Assembly: GCA_013399305.1 (NCBI GenBank)
Contig: VXAI01000140.1
Span: forward strand, 1,054,196-1,118,195
Source of the DNA: Rostratula benghalensis
Taxonomy: Eukaryota; Chordata; Aves; Charadriiformes; Rostratulidae
Direction of reading: 5' to 3'
DNA: 64,000 nucleotides
The notes below the pieces were generated by a model. It was given only the letters and a program-made list of their open reading frames with translations. It did not search any database and was not told the DNA's origin. Position numbers and translations under genes: made by a program. This document shows, piece after piece, positions 1-11,316 of this stretch; position 1 is the stretch's first letter, and every line of letters starts with the position of its first letter.

Positions 1-79
1 CGCGGGTTTTCACAGGATGCGACCAGGAGAGATATGACGACGGCCTCTCCGAGATCCTGCCGGCGTGTTCTCGCTAAGG
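1..79 (+). other. VPS54: Candidate VPS54 noncoding exon 1 (5'UTR, CpG-rich)
   Basis: The first ~100 bases are GC-rich with about ten CpG dinucleotides, unlike the CpG-poor AT-rich sequence that follows, as expected at the inner edge of a promoter CpG island. An AAG/GTACGG donor-like site lies at 77-85, so an exon could end at 79. The coding start of VPS54 is in an exon with its own acceptor at 11153-11154, so at least one upstream noncoding exon must exist. That this is the exon is inference. The transcription start is probably outside the window. A CACAG just before position 16 could alternatively make this an internal 5'UTR exon. Confidence 0.4.
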
Positions 80-790
80 TACGGCCAGCTTCACGCGTGG
101 CAAACCTGTGCTTGGCCAGCTCAGGCTTTATAAACGGGGGGAAGTAACCTTTGGAGCAAGTATTTGGGGGTTTCTGTCTGTAACGCTGGCACCTCGCACC
201 TGTGTTAATGGCGAGTGGGATGGACTGGGGTGTGCAGAGCTAAAGGATTTGTTGGTTCCAAAAAAAAAAAATAAATATTTAGGATTGCAATGGTTCCTGG
301 GTAAATATCCATGTGTGTTTGTGAAATGTAAACTTCCTGCACTCTCAACCAAAAATTAACTTTCTTTGTCCACTTTTTGCCTTGGTATTATTGATTCTCT
401 TTTCCTTCTCGGTTTTTCTTAGGGTCTCTAAATACTCGGGATTTCTGTTACAGAGTATCGAGTGATCCCAAAGGTGTAAAGTACCTAAAGTACACCAAAA
501 TATTTATTTAAACACAGATTTGTCTGTATGTTTTTTTGAGAGTTTTAAAGTGCAGGTGGTGTATTGACTTTACCATCTTACCTATACCCTATCTAAGCAA
601 GAATTTGCCCTGTGGACTTCTTTGCAGCTGTGGGCACGTGGAATAAAGAAGTGCTTTTATTAGAAAATCTGACTGCAGTACATTAATTGTTGTAGTGGCT
701 GTAGTAATTGTTGTTTTAGCCTGAGAGCCAGTGTGCCACTTTCCCAAACTGTAGGATGGACATCAGCTATGATTCCCTTAAAATCCTTTG

Positions 791-851
791 GGCATAGGAT
801 GCTGCTGCTATCGGGTGGGCATAGGATGCTGCTGCTATCGGGTAGGCATAC
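791..851. repeat. 27-bp tandem repeat, about 2.3 copies
   Basis: A 27-base unit (GGCATAGGATGCTGCTGCTA followed by 7 more bases) occupies 791-817 and is repeated at 818-844 with one change at its last base. The third copy starts at 845 and degenerates after about 6 bases. This is a small minisatellite-like duplication. Confidence 0.9.
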
Positions 852-983
852 AATGCCTAAAATGAACTAATGAACAGAAGATCTACAGCTGTCAAAGCAA
901 AAGCTGCTGTGCATCATGGGCAGCCTCACTGGTGAGGTCTGAAGGCGCACAGAGAAACAGCGCTACTTTGCCCATCTCGTTCT

Positions 984-1611
984 ATGAGCCAGCAACGTGC
1001 CCTTGTGGCCAGGAAGCCCAGGGATCTCCTGAGGCACATTAAAAAGACTGTGGTCAGCAGCTGGAGGGAGGTCATCCTCCCCTTCTACTCTGCCCTGGTG
1101 GGGCCCCATGTGCAGTACTGCACCCAGTACTTCTGGACTCCCCAGTTCAAGAGGGACAGAGAACTGCTGGTGAGAGTCCAGTGGAGGCTACAAAGATGAT
1201 CAGGGACCAGAGCATCTCTCTGCTGAGCAAAGATGGGGAGACCTGGAGCTGTTCTGCCTGGAGAAGGCTGAGAGGGGAATCTCATCAATGCTAAGCAATA
1301 TCTAAACGTGTCACAAGGATGCAATCAGGCTCATCTCCGTGGTACCCTGTGGCAGAAGAAGGGGCAATGGGCATAAACTGGAATACAGGAAATTCCATCT
1401 CAACATGAGGAGGAACTTCTCTGCTGTGAGGGTGGCAGAGCCCTGGAACAGGCTGCCCAGAGGGGATGTGGAGTCTTCATCTCTGGAGCCATTCAAGCTC
1501 CACCTGGACACAGTCCTGCCCAGCCTGCTCTAGTTGGACCTCCTCTGGCAGGGGTGTTGGACTGGACGATCTCCAGAGGTTCCTTCCATTCCCTGTGATG
1601 CTGTGATCCCA
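984..1611 (+). mobile_element. CR1 LINE, 5'-truncated
   Basis: This shows the typical avian CR1 ORF2 3' region. Frames resemble the end of reverse transcriptase (PHVQYCTQYFW) and continue to the conserved 3' tail with GATCTCCAGAGGTTCCTTCC and a terminal TGTGATGCTGTGATCCC. The reading frame is broken by several shifts, so the copy is dead. The 5' limit is approximate. Confidence 0.9.
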
Positions 1612-3929
1612 TTTCCTAGTAGTAGGATCTGGCCTGGGAGTTCCTGACTCTTCACTGCTGCCTTTGTAGTAGGAGCCTGGTGCATGTGTTAAGGAATTTT
1701 GCATTCCTGTTGACAGTAAAAACTTCATGGGAGGAGAAGGCAATGTGCATATCCAAGGTTGAAGGGGAACGTTGTTTGCCTGAGAAGTGTCAGGAGCCGC
1801 TAGAGAGAGTGTAGCAACCAGACCACAGACTTGCTCTTCGGCAGTTGGAGTGGGAAGAAGTTGGGAAATGGATCCATGTAGGTATCGTTTCTTCTTTTGG
1901 GGCAGCAACTTATCATTAAAGCCACTTCTGCTTTCCTTCTGCAGACTTGTGGGGAAATGAGGAGCTGCGAGCTTCTCAAGAAGAGTGAAGGGCCATGAAT
2001 ATCTTCCAGTTGGGAGGCTCGGTTTTCTTTGGGGTTTTGCTGCTTCTTTTTTATTATTTTTTACACTTTGTTTTTTTCTTGTCTTATTTTGTGAATGTAG
2101 CATAAAGAGAGAAAAGTTGAGCATGAATGCAGGTCCTACAGGTACCTTCAGGGGCTTCATGTGATTAAGTCCAAAGAAATAGTTACGAGCAAATATTAAG
2201 ATTTGTCTTGCCCGTATTTTTATCTGTAGTTTTAACTTTGGTCTTAGGTTTAAAAAAAAATAAATAATATCTGAGTATTCTTCTGAAAAGGTGGTGGACT
2301 GGTGTGCCCTGTCAAAGCCACTTGATAAGACTTCCTCTGAGGTGCACTTTGCCTGCTTTGGGGTAATCCCTGGTCTCAGCTTTTTGTATAATGTCAAAGC
2401 TATCAATTATTTTTGACTTACCTCTTTCATAGTTACTTGAAGTCGTTCAGGGCTTTGGTAAGGCTTCAGAAAGACATGGTTCTCTTGGGGGAAAAAAATT
2501 CGTATTTTTGGAAAATTAGGCTCAATTAACAAATTGAGCCTAACCCCACTGAAAACAGCAAGTGGAGAGCCTGCACAAGGAAAATTGCTGTTGATAAAAA
2601 TTACCATTGGCTTCTGTCAAATGCCTTTTGTGAAGTTGGGACCTGAGCATTCCAAATTTTGATGTAGCTGGTGTGGTTCTTCTGCCTTTCCTCAAAATGT
2701 CACTGCTTCATGGTCTCTGCTTTTGACGTCCTTCTGGCTGGAATGCCTTGATCTTTGCTCAGCCATGTGTACCTCTGTGGTGCTATAGGAGATTCTTATA
2801 TTTCACCATTTTCCAAGGGAAAATGCAGACTGTAACACTGATGCCTGAAAAAAAGTGCAAAGAGATTTCACTCTCATCTTGTGTGACACTGTGGGCAACT
2901 CACCATGAGCCTTTTTCTTTTATGGCATATATTTTTACTGCTTTGTTAATAGTTTCTGAATGATTCTACCATCCCTGGCGTGGAAGAATGTGATGCATAA
3001 TGAGCTAAATGGCTGTAGGAAGGTGTGTTCTTCCAGCATGGAAGAGGCCTTCTCATTTCACATTAGTGTTCAGTTAGATTTCTGGATGAGAGGAATTGCA
3101 TTTAGTACATTGGGAACATCACAGATGTTTCATTTGATAGATTTATTCAGTACCTGAATGAAAGTGAAAGACTGCTTTTGAGATAAATTCCTTTGCAATT
3201 TTTGACAAAATGTTTACACTTGTTCATTATTCTAAAGAGCATGCATTCAAATGAAAATACGATGTTCAGTGATGACACTTTTTGGGTTATCTTTTTCAGA
3301 GGATCAGTTCTTGTATTTAAATAAGTGAGGTTCAGCAAAAGCATTTGTTGTTTTATTTCTTTAACTCTACCATTCTGGTGACCTCAGCTGGGGAGGGCAA
3401 AAAAAAATGAGTACAAAATAGAAGATGATGAAAATTGGATGCTGTTTTATCTTGCAGATGACCCATAGTGTTTTGCAGTGGGAATGTAGCTGTCCAGTTC
3501 TTTCTTTGTAGTCGTATTCTTTGCCCATTTACCATGTGAGGGAAGTGCCATTTTGGGCTGGAGCAATGGAAGAGATGATGTAAGAGGAGAGGGTAGCAAT
3601 GTTACTCTTCCAAGCTTTTCAAGTGCTCTTGCTTTTCCACACTCCCTGTTATATGCAGTTTGCTGAGGAAGTGGCACAGCCTGGCCCAGATCAGCACAGT
3701 CCAAGGAATTACAGAACATGCTGGATCGTAACAGCACAGACTGATGAGAAACACAGATTACATGTGTATAGCTTACTTGTCAGGTTGCTTTCATCCCAGC
3801 AAGGCTAATCTGGAGGGGCATCGCTCATGTGAACTTTGCAGAGGAGGTGTACCCTCAGTGCGGGAACACACGGTTTGGGATACTATTCAAAAATGTGCAG
3901 GACACATCAAAATTACGTGTGTGTTCATG

Positions 3930-4600
3930 AATCATAGAATCACAGAATGGTTCAAGTTGGAAGGAACCTTAATGATGGTTGAATTCCAACCCCCTGCCCT
4001 GGGCAGGGATGCTTCCCACCAGACCACATTGCTCAAAGCCTTGTCCAACCTGGCCTTGAACACCTCTGCGCAATTTAAGTCAGTGTCTCACCACCCTCAC
4101 AGCAAAGGTTTTCTTCCCAATACCTCATCTAAATCTCCCCTTTTTCAGTTCTCCCTCATCCTATGATTCCCCTCCCTGATCAAGAGTTCTTACCCAGCTT
4201 TCCTGGAGCCCCTTTTAGGGACTGGATGGGACTCTAAGGTCTCCCTGGAGCCTTCTGTTCTCCAGGCTGAACACCCCCTGCTTTCTCACCCTATCCTCGC
4301 TGCAGAGAGACTCCAGCCCTTGCAGCATCTCCACGGCCTCCCCTGGCCTCACTTCAACAGGTCCATGTCTCCTCTGGGCTGAGGTCTCCAGAGCTGGAGG
4401 CAGCACTACAGGGGGGTCTCCCCAGAGAGTAGCAGAGGGGCAGAATTCCTCACCCTGCTGGCCCCACTTCATTTGATGCAGTCCAGGATGACGTTGTCTT
4501 TCTGGGCTGCCAGCGCACGTTGATGGCACATGTTGAGCTTCTCACCCACCAGTATCCCCAAGTCCTTCTCCTCGGGGCTGTCCTCAATCCATTCTCTGCC
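3930..4600 (-). mobile_element. CR1 LINE, 5'-truncated, minus orientation
   Basis: The left end reads ATCATAGAATCACAGAATGG, the reverse complement of the CR1 3' terminus. It is followed by the antisense of the CR1 3'UTR and ORF2 end, up to a segment near 4590 that matches the sense-strand GAGGAGAAGGACTTGGGG region. It is frameshifted and inactive. Confidence 0.9.
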
Positions 4601-4729
4601 TGGCCTAGATTTGTGCTTGGAACACAAATATACCTATGTTTATTAGGCTTTCAAAAGGGCTAGTGTGACATAGGCTTCTCGCCAAGTTAAGTAAGGAGTT
4701 TGGTGTTAGTGTGTGCATCAAATGTAGAT

Positions 4730-4777
4730 GGTTTGCCATAGGAACAGATCACAGGTTTGCCATAGGAACAGGTCCCA
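4730..4777. repeat. 24-bp tandem duplication
   Basis: GGTTTGCCATAGGAACAG plus six bases occurs twice in direct succession with a few mismatches. This is probably a replication-slippage duplication. Confidence 0.75.
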
Positions 4778-6544
4778 GCTGTCCTCTGACTCTAGCCTTG
4801 TCATCCCCCTGATGATCATCTCCTTCCTACTCTAGAAAGTCCGGGGTGGAAATCAAGTGTTCAGAAAGAGGTTGAGTTAGCAAAAGAGCTTCCGCAGCCT
4901 TAACCTCATTCTCTGAAACTGCTTAAACATTTCTCCTGAAAGCTGATCTTGGCTCCCCTGCTGAAGGAGAGCTGTCTGTCTTAGGCTGCAGGCAAGAGTG
5001 GACATTTCAGCCCCGGGAAAAAGCTGGTTGAAAGAAATTACAAGTTTGCCTTAACCCAGGCTGGTTCACATTGTCTCAAAAAGGTTGTGCGTACTTTGCT
5101 CATACTGTGGTTTCCTTGTTACAGGGCTAAATGCTGCTGATTTAGCAAAAAGAACTGTATAATAATAGAGTAGGAAATGTAAAACTTTTGAGTATAGAAT
5201 AAATATATTAGACAATATCAGGTGTGTTGGTGGCCCTTGAAAGAATCTTTTGTGCTTTTGTCTCTTTGAGTTACGTTTCACATATACTTTTTCCTTAGTA
5301 AGTATTTCTGGTGTTTATCACTTCTGGAAATGGTAAAATATTTTGCTTTAGTGTCACTTCTGATGGTTTTCTATTCCAGAGGGTCCAGGGTAACCAGAGC
5401 AGGACTTTAAAATGTTTTGATCTCACTCTGTTGCTGCCAGACAAATCCAATACTTAAAGGACAACTTGCTCAGGGCTGTGCGATCGGTGGGAGCCCTGGT
5501 CTCTTTCCCTTGGGTGCTTACTGTCTCTTCTTAGACATCACTGTTTTTTGAAGCCAGAATCAAGTTTAGAGAGCAGATTCTATGAATTGTATGAAAGACT
5601 GGTGCCAAAAAGCTCTGTGTTCCTTGTAGTACCAGCTGATTTATCAAAGCTACCAATTTAAGTTGAAGATCTTACTTGTAGGTAGTAGATTTATTTTCTT
5701 TTGGGGGGGGAGTGCAGAGAAAGGAGAGATTTCCTCAGTGCATGAATTAAAACTAACTTCAGGCACCTTGTAGGGATTGTGCTGGTTTTATAAATTCCAA
5801 TTTTTAATCCAAATTACAGCTTTCCAAACCAGTGCGTGCACACATGACAATTCCTAGTAAAAACTATTAACTCATGTAAAGCTGTTACCTTAAGTAGGAA
5901 AGAGAAAATTGGTTGATAATGCTAGTGGAAAACTGCTCCCAAATGAGGAAATACAAAGTTAATATCTATGAATAGGCAAGGTTTCGTTTGCACCTTCTCT
6001 AATACTAGGTTTATACAGAGGTAATACTTGGTGTTCCAGTAGCAAAGACTTACAATCTGAAAAACAAAGCATGCCAATAACGCCTAGAATATGGAAGGGC
6101 AGTTTCTGAAGAACTTTGTGCAACTCATAATACTCTCAAAAGCAAGCACGTGCTGGAGGGTTAACAACTGTCCTGTGCAATTGCTTCTGAGTCATACACT
6201 TTGTTGTGCTGCTTTTCTAACTGCTGAAACCTCAGCTGCGAAACTCAAGAGTCACAGTGTCGTAGTCTTAGTCTTCAGATTTGTGTGATTAATACGTTAC
6301 TAACTGCACAGTACTCACTTGTGCTTTCCTGACTGTACAGCAGCCTCTGTCATCACACTCCTTTTATTCCATGCTGTGCGTTGTACAACTGTGTCATATC
6401 ATAGTTGCTGAGCATGTTACTGAGCAAGGATCTTTTTCAAGAGGAAGCTGTAAGATTGCTGAATGTGAAATACTAATCTTCATGTGCTCATGATGTAAGA
6501 ATACCGTAAATTCAAATCATAAAAGCTGTTGTCATATTTGTGAT

Positions 6545-7747
6545 AGTTGATAGAAATTGTGTCTGACTAACCTGATAGAAGTCTATGATGGCATGACTGG
6601 ATGGATAGATGAGGGGAGGGTGGTGAATGTTGCATACTTTGACTTCAGCAAGGGTGTTGACAGTCTCCCACAGCATCCTTATAGGTAAGCTTAGGAAGTG
6701 TGGGTTAGATGAATGGACAGTGAGGTGGATTGAAAACTGGCTGAAAGATAAAGCTCAGAATCTAGTTGGAGATCCATAACAAGTGTTTTTCCCCAGGGGT
6801 TACTACTGGGTCAAGTCCTCTTCAATATATTCATCAATGACCTGGATGAAGGGATGGAATGTACCCTCAGCAGGTTTGCTGATGATACAAAACTGGGAGG
6901 GGTGGCTGGGACACCAGAAGGCTGTGCCACCATTCAGTGAGATCTGGACAAGCTGTAGAGTTGGGCAGAGAAGAACCTGATGAAATTCAACAAGGGCAAG
7001 TGTAGGGTGCTGCACTGGGGAAGGAATAACACTGTGCACCAGTACTGGTTAGGGGCTGACCTGCTGGAGAGCACCTCTGAGGAAAAAGATCTGGGAGTCC
7101 TGGTGGACAACAGGACGACCCTGACCCAGCAATGTGTCCTTGTGGCCAAGAAAGCCAATGGCATCCTGGGGTGCATCAAGATGAGTGTGGCCAGCAGCTG
7201 GATGGAGATAATCCTCCCTTTCTGCTCTACCCTGGTGAGGCCCCATGTGCAGTACAGAGTCCAGTACTTCTGGGCTCTCCAGCTCGAGAAGGTCAGGGAA
7301 CTGCTGGAGAGGATACAGGAAAAGGCTATGAAGGTGATGAAGGGACTAGAACATCTCTCTGATGAGGAAAAGCTGCAAAAGGTCTTTTTAGTCCAGAGAA
7401 GAGAAGACTGAGGAGGGATCCCATCAATAGTTATAAATACTTAAAGGGTGGGCATTGGGAGGACGAGGCCAGGCTTTTTTCAGTGGTGCCCAGTGACAGG
7501 ACAAGAGGCAACGGGTACAAACGTGAACATAGGGAGTTCCATCTAAAGATGAGGAGGAACTTCTTTGAGGGTGGCAGAACACTGGAAGAGGCTGCCCAGA
7601 GAGAGTGTGGAGTCTTCATTTCTGGAGGTAATAAAAGCCTGCCTGGATGTGTTTCTGTGCAACCTGCTCTAGGTGGACCTGCTTTGGGAGGAGAGTTGGA
7701 CTAGATGATCTCCAGAGGTCCCTTCCAACCTGTATCATTCTGTGATT
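6545..7747 (+). mobile_element. CR1 LINE, longest copy in the window (~1.2 kb)
   Basis: The copy starts within the ORF2 reverse transcriptase region. The recognisable order is a segment coding ..FADDTKLGG (with a frameshift), MKFNKGKCRVLHWG, GADLLESTSEEKDLGVLVD, then [15 protein letters not shown] and the CR1 3'UTR. It ends at the consensus CCAACCTGTATCATTCTGTG tail. A frame of 143 residues (6980-7411) is open across the RT C-terminal part. The last ~370 bp are nearly identical to the copy at 15547-16185. Confidence 0.93.
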
Positions 7748-8976
7748 ATTTTTAAAGTTGGTTTTTTTTTAATGTTTAACTTCAGTGATATTAAGTCACT
7801 GCAGTGACACTGTACTTTAGTATCATTTTTTAACTAAGGAAATTAATACAGTGTGTACAAAATAATATATTTATTAATATATTGAAGGCATGTTGCAAAT
7901 ATAGCCAAAATCTTGTATTTCCATCATTACTCTTGCATCAAACCCCTAAAGATATTTTTTTACTGAGTTAGTTTAATGTATAGTTTAGCACATCACACAA
8001 AATGTGAGTAAATGATGGTGATTACTGCAGAGAATGAGTTAATATAACCCAGTTTTAATTGTATATATTTAATATTGATGTTATTAAGTTACACACGTGC
8101 ATATTCTTGTTGCTGCACATACGCTTTTCTAAGTAGGAGGCACAGGGGAGTTCCATTTAATAATTCAGTCTGGCCAGTTAACTCCATTTACCTGTGTTTC
8201 ACTTGCATTTAAAGCTGAACGAGTTAAAATATTCTGCAGCAGGTTTGGGTTTTTTTTGAGTTCCCTTTTTTGGGTATGTTGAAATCAGCAAATTTATATG
8301 TTGTTGCATATTTAAAAATGCTTCTTCAGACTGCTTGTTAGAGATCCCTTGAGCTGCAAAACATTTAGTAGTGTGGCACAAGGTATGGCTTTTCTGTTGG
8401 TGAACAGAAACTATTTTACTTTCTGTTGAAAGAAACTATTTTTCTGTTGTCCACGAGGTCAGTGTATGCAGAAGGGCTCAGAAGTAGGGCAGGGGTTTTG
8501 TCTTTCTGCAGACTTGTCACATAATCCTTTGTAATTGGAATTTAATTCTGTACAGTTTTCTCTCTGAAGCCATTCCTACTTGGCTAATTTAAGGACTGCC
8601 ATTTGAGGAATGCCTGCTTTTGAGCCGCACAGATGGTTTTATTCCTGTTCATTGAGGTTAATTATCCACAAGATCCTGACTTCTGAGGCTACTAGAATAG
8701 CTGTTAACTATGAATAATTTAATACAGCATCATATTGCATGTCACTTAAGAAAGCCTCTGCCTGTAAATCCTTATATCTTGTTGAAATCCACTCAATAGT
8801 ATGAAGGTTACTACTTATGTATATGTACGGGTATTTTGTTTTACACTTTCCATTCTGTTTTAAGATTTGTCGGTGTATAAATGCAATGGGAATGGTGATA
8901 AGTAATAAAAATACCTGTGCCAAGAGTAGTTATAGTTTGTTTTTGAAAAGCAGATGGATTGAGCTAGTCTTCAGAG

Positions 8977-9030
8977 TAAGATTCACAGAGTATCAAAGAT
9001 GGGAAGGGACCTTGAAAGATTGCCTTAAAT
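8977..9030 (-). mobile_element. Possible short CR1 3'-end fragment
   Basis: The bases ATTCACAGAGTATCAAAGAT and then GGGAAGGGACCTTGAAAGAT match the antisense CR1 3' end pattern, but only ~50 bp are recognisable. Confidence 0.4.
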
Positions 9031-11154
9031 TTATTTTAAACCTTGGACTGGCATAACGCTGTTAGTATTTTCTCCTCTGAGATTTATGTAGTTGAGACAA
9101 TTCACGCTTTAGAATATAATTTTAGGCAATAATTCATTATGGGGAAAGGAGAAAGGCTTAACTAAAGGCAGCCAGCAAGAATACAATATTTCAGTGCTTT
9201 CTACAAATTGCCTTATTTGCTTATAGATCTGGCTAGAGTAGACCGTGTCTCCTATTACAGAGGCTTTTTTCAAGAGAAGAATTGCAAATACTGAACTCTG
9301 AGTGCTTGCAAGTGTAGATAAATTTACTGTATGCCTTTAGGAGACTTGACCATTTTAACTTAGCACTGGATGTGGTTTTTTTAAGGATGCTAAAATGATA
9401 GTGTTTTGTCATTATCATAAATCATGAAACTACATCAAAGCATTAGGGAAGGGCTTCGTGAAAAAAGAAGTTGCTTTGGAAATGTGAAGGGAAGAATGCA
9501 AGAATATAAACATACTACAGGAGTAATAGAGAAGTTTTCTTTAGGGCTTTATGGGGAGAGAGAAATATGTGATATTTCAGGAAGATGGCTGGAAAGGTGG
9601 GCTTTTTGTCCCCTTTATGACTACTTGCAAATTTCCATTAGTGCTCCCGTTCTTTACCTTGACTCATAGCTTTTCTAGGATAAGAAGGAAGGGAATCCCC
9701 TCCCAAGAAAACCTTGGAGACAGATTTTTTCAGTCCTTGTGCTGCATTTTTAGAAAAGGCTCTGCTGGTCTGTCTTCACCCCTTTTAAAAGTCACTTTTA
9801 AAAATTTCAGCAGAAACATGTTCTCCTCAGCTGGCTGTGGTATTGATAGAAATGCAGAAAGGGACCAGTGAATATGAGGAATGATACCCAACAGGCAGTT
9901 TTGGCCAGAATACATGTGTGTTGGTCACTGTGAGCCTGTTCATTGGGATGCTCTCTGTATATCTGTCTATATATATATCTAAGATGTATGTATCTTTAAT
10001 CATCTCCAGAACTGTTTTGTAGGATGCTCCCAGCCTCATTTAGAAAGAAGAAAATATTTTTTCTTTTCCAAATGAGATTTGCTATCATATATGTGGTGCT
10101 GTTAGAAGTTGACACGGTGACGTACAATCATCCCTTGGTGCTGGCTTTAGTGATTGAAGATAAAAAAGGCCTTTTATCTTTTTGTGCTCCTTCACAGGGC
10201 AGTAAGTAATTTAGGTGTCCCTTTATGGTTGGTGGTTAAATGCTAAGATCTTGCTGGATGTGTTTATTTCTCCTAAAAGGCAAGGATTCAGATCCGTCCC
10301 TTTGAACGAGCACTCTTTGAGTATGTTAACAACTGTATGGGGTTGTTTGTTTTAATAAACTCTCAAATCTCTAAAAGTTCTGCAGTTTACTACTGACTCA
10401 GCTGATACTTTGATGGAAATGCAGCTTTGTTTACAGATGTAAAGAACTCATTGTGTTGTTCAGCCCTGGTGTAAAATTTTTAAGGTCATTTATTTTCAAG
10501 TTGGGAGCTTAAAATTCAACTGAAAATTAGTGGGACTCTCCTTACTTCAGAGCTTTGGGATCTGTTTTCTAATTGTCTTCTTTCTGCAAATGCTTTTTTA
10601 CATTGAAATAAACTGTAATTTACTTTACTAGACAGCCTTGAAATGTTGAATTCCCGATTTTCCTGACTCAAGTGATAAAAGATGTCTGTGTTGTATGTGC
10701 TCATGCTTTCGTTACTTGGCATGCTCGTCTTCTTCAGGTTCTGACTCATCTGAAATGGGAGAATGATTTCCATTACTGTAAATAATTAATGAACTGTTGT
10801 AGCTGTTGGTGGGCTTGGCTGAAGCGGGCGCACAGGCTGCAGACCTCCTCCTTTGGAGAAAACCGTGCTGGGGTCCTCCCCTTAAGGCAACGTGAGAAAG
10901 TGAGGGCCCAGAATACCCCATCTCACCCCTTACCTTTTTCACTGCAGCATGTAGAATTGTGGGAGGAAGCAGGCTATGCAGTTATCTTCTCCCTTTTGTT
11001 TTTGTGTTAAAAGTAAACTTTCCCCTGTTGCTGTTGAGATATGTCAGCTGAAGTGGCAGTTAAAATGCTGCCTAGCTGATGGAGTGTCATTGTTTTGATA
11101 CAGTCTGTGACCAGAAGTTTATTAAAGCCTTGCTATTTGCTTTCTCTTATTTAG

Positions 11155-11180
11155 CTGTTATCAAGTGGTGATTTTATGCA
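11155..11180 (+). other. VPS54: VPS54 5'UTR part of exon 2, with an upstream out-of-frame ATG
   Basis: A pyrimidine-rich tract ending TTTAG at 11150-11154 is the likely acceptor, leaving 26 nt of 5'UTR before the start codon. An ATG at 11176-11178, five bases upstream of the main start and in another frame, has T at -3 and C at +4 (weak context). The main ATG at 11181 has G at -3 and G at +4 (strong context). Confidence 0.7.
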
Positions 11181-11316
11181 ATGGCATCAAGCCACAGTTC
11201 TTCACCAGTGCCTCAGTCCAATAGTAGTGATGCTTTCTTTAAAAAGGAAATGGATGCCACAAAACATTTCCGACCTGTGCAGTCGCTCCCTGACGTGTGT
11301 CCCAAGGAACCTACAG
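11181..11316 (+). CDS. VPS54: VPS54 exon 2, coding start (residues 1-45)
   Basis: The exon encodes [12 protein letters not shown]... to ..CPKEPT plus the first base of Gly46. The donor is GTAATG. The polar, Ser-rich N-terminus matches the start of vertebrate VPS54, which together with the strong Kozak context decides the start. Confidence 0.96.

Larger units (their letters stand above)
80..11154 (+). other. VPS54: VPS54 intron 1 (about 11 kb), repeat-bearing
   Basis: No conserved coding sequence was recognised here. The stretch holds CR1 copies at 984-1611 (+), 3930-4600 (-), 6545-7747 (+) and a likely fragment at 8977-9030 (-), a 27-bp tandem repeat at 791-851, and otherwise AT-rich single-copy sequence. 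The longest open frame (1477-2406, minus strand) looks fortuitous. The intron assignment depends on exon 1 being at 1-79. Confidence 0.5.

Noticed and set aside
108..359. 83-codon open frame next to the CpG-rich start
   Set aside because: It has no similarity to a known protein, contains an A-run, and lies downstream of the likely exon 1 donor.
6980..7411. 143-codon frame as a host gene
   Set aside because: It reads as CR1 reverse transcriptase and is part of the CR1 copy at 6545-7747.
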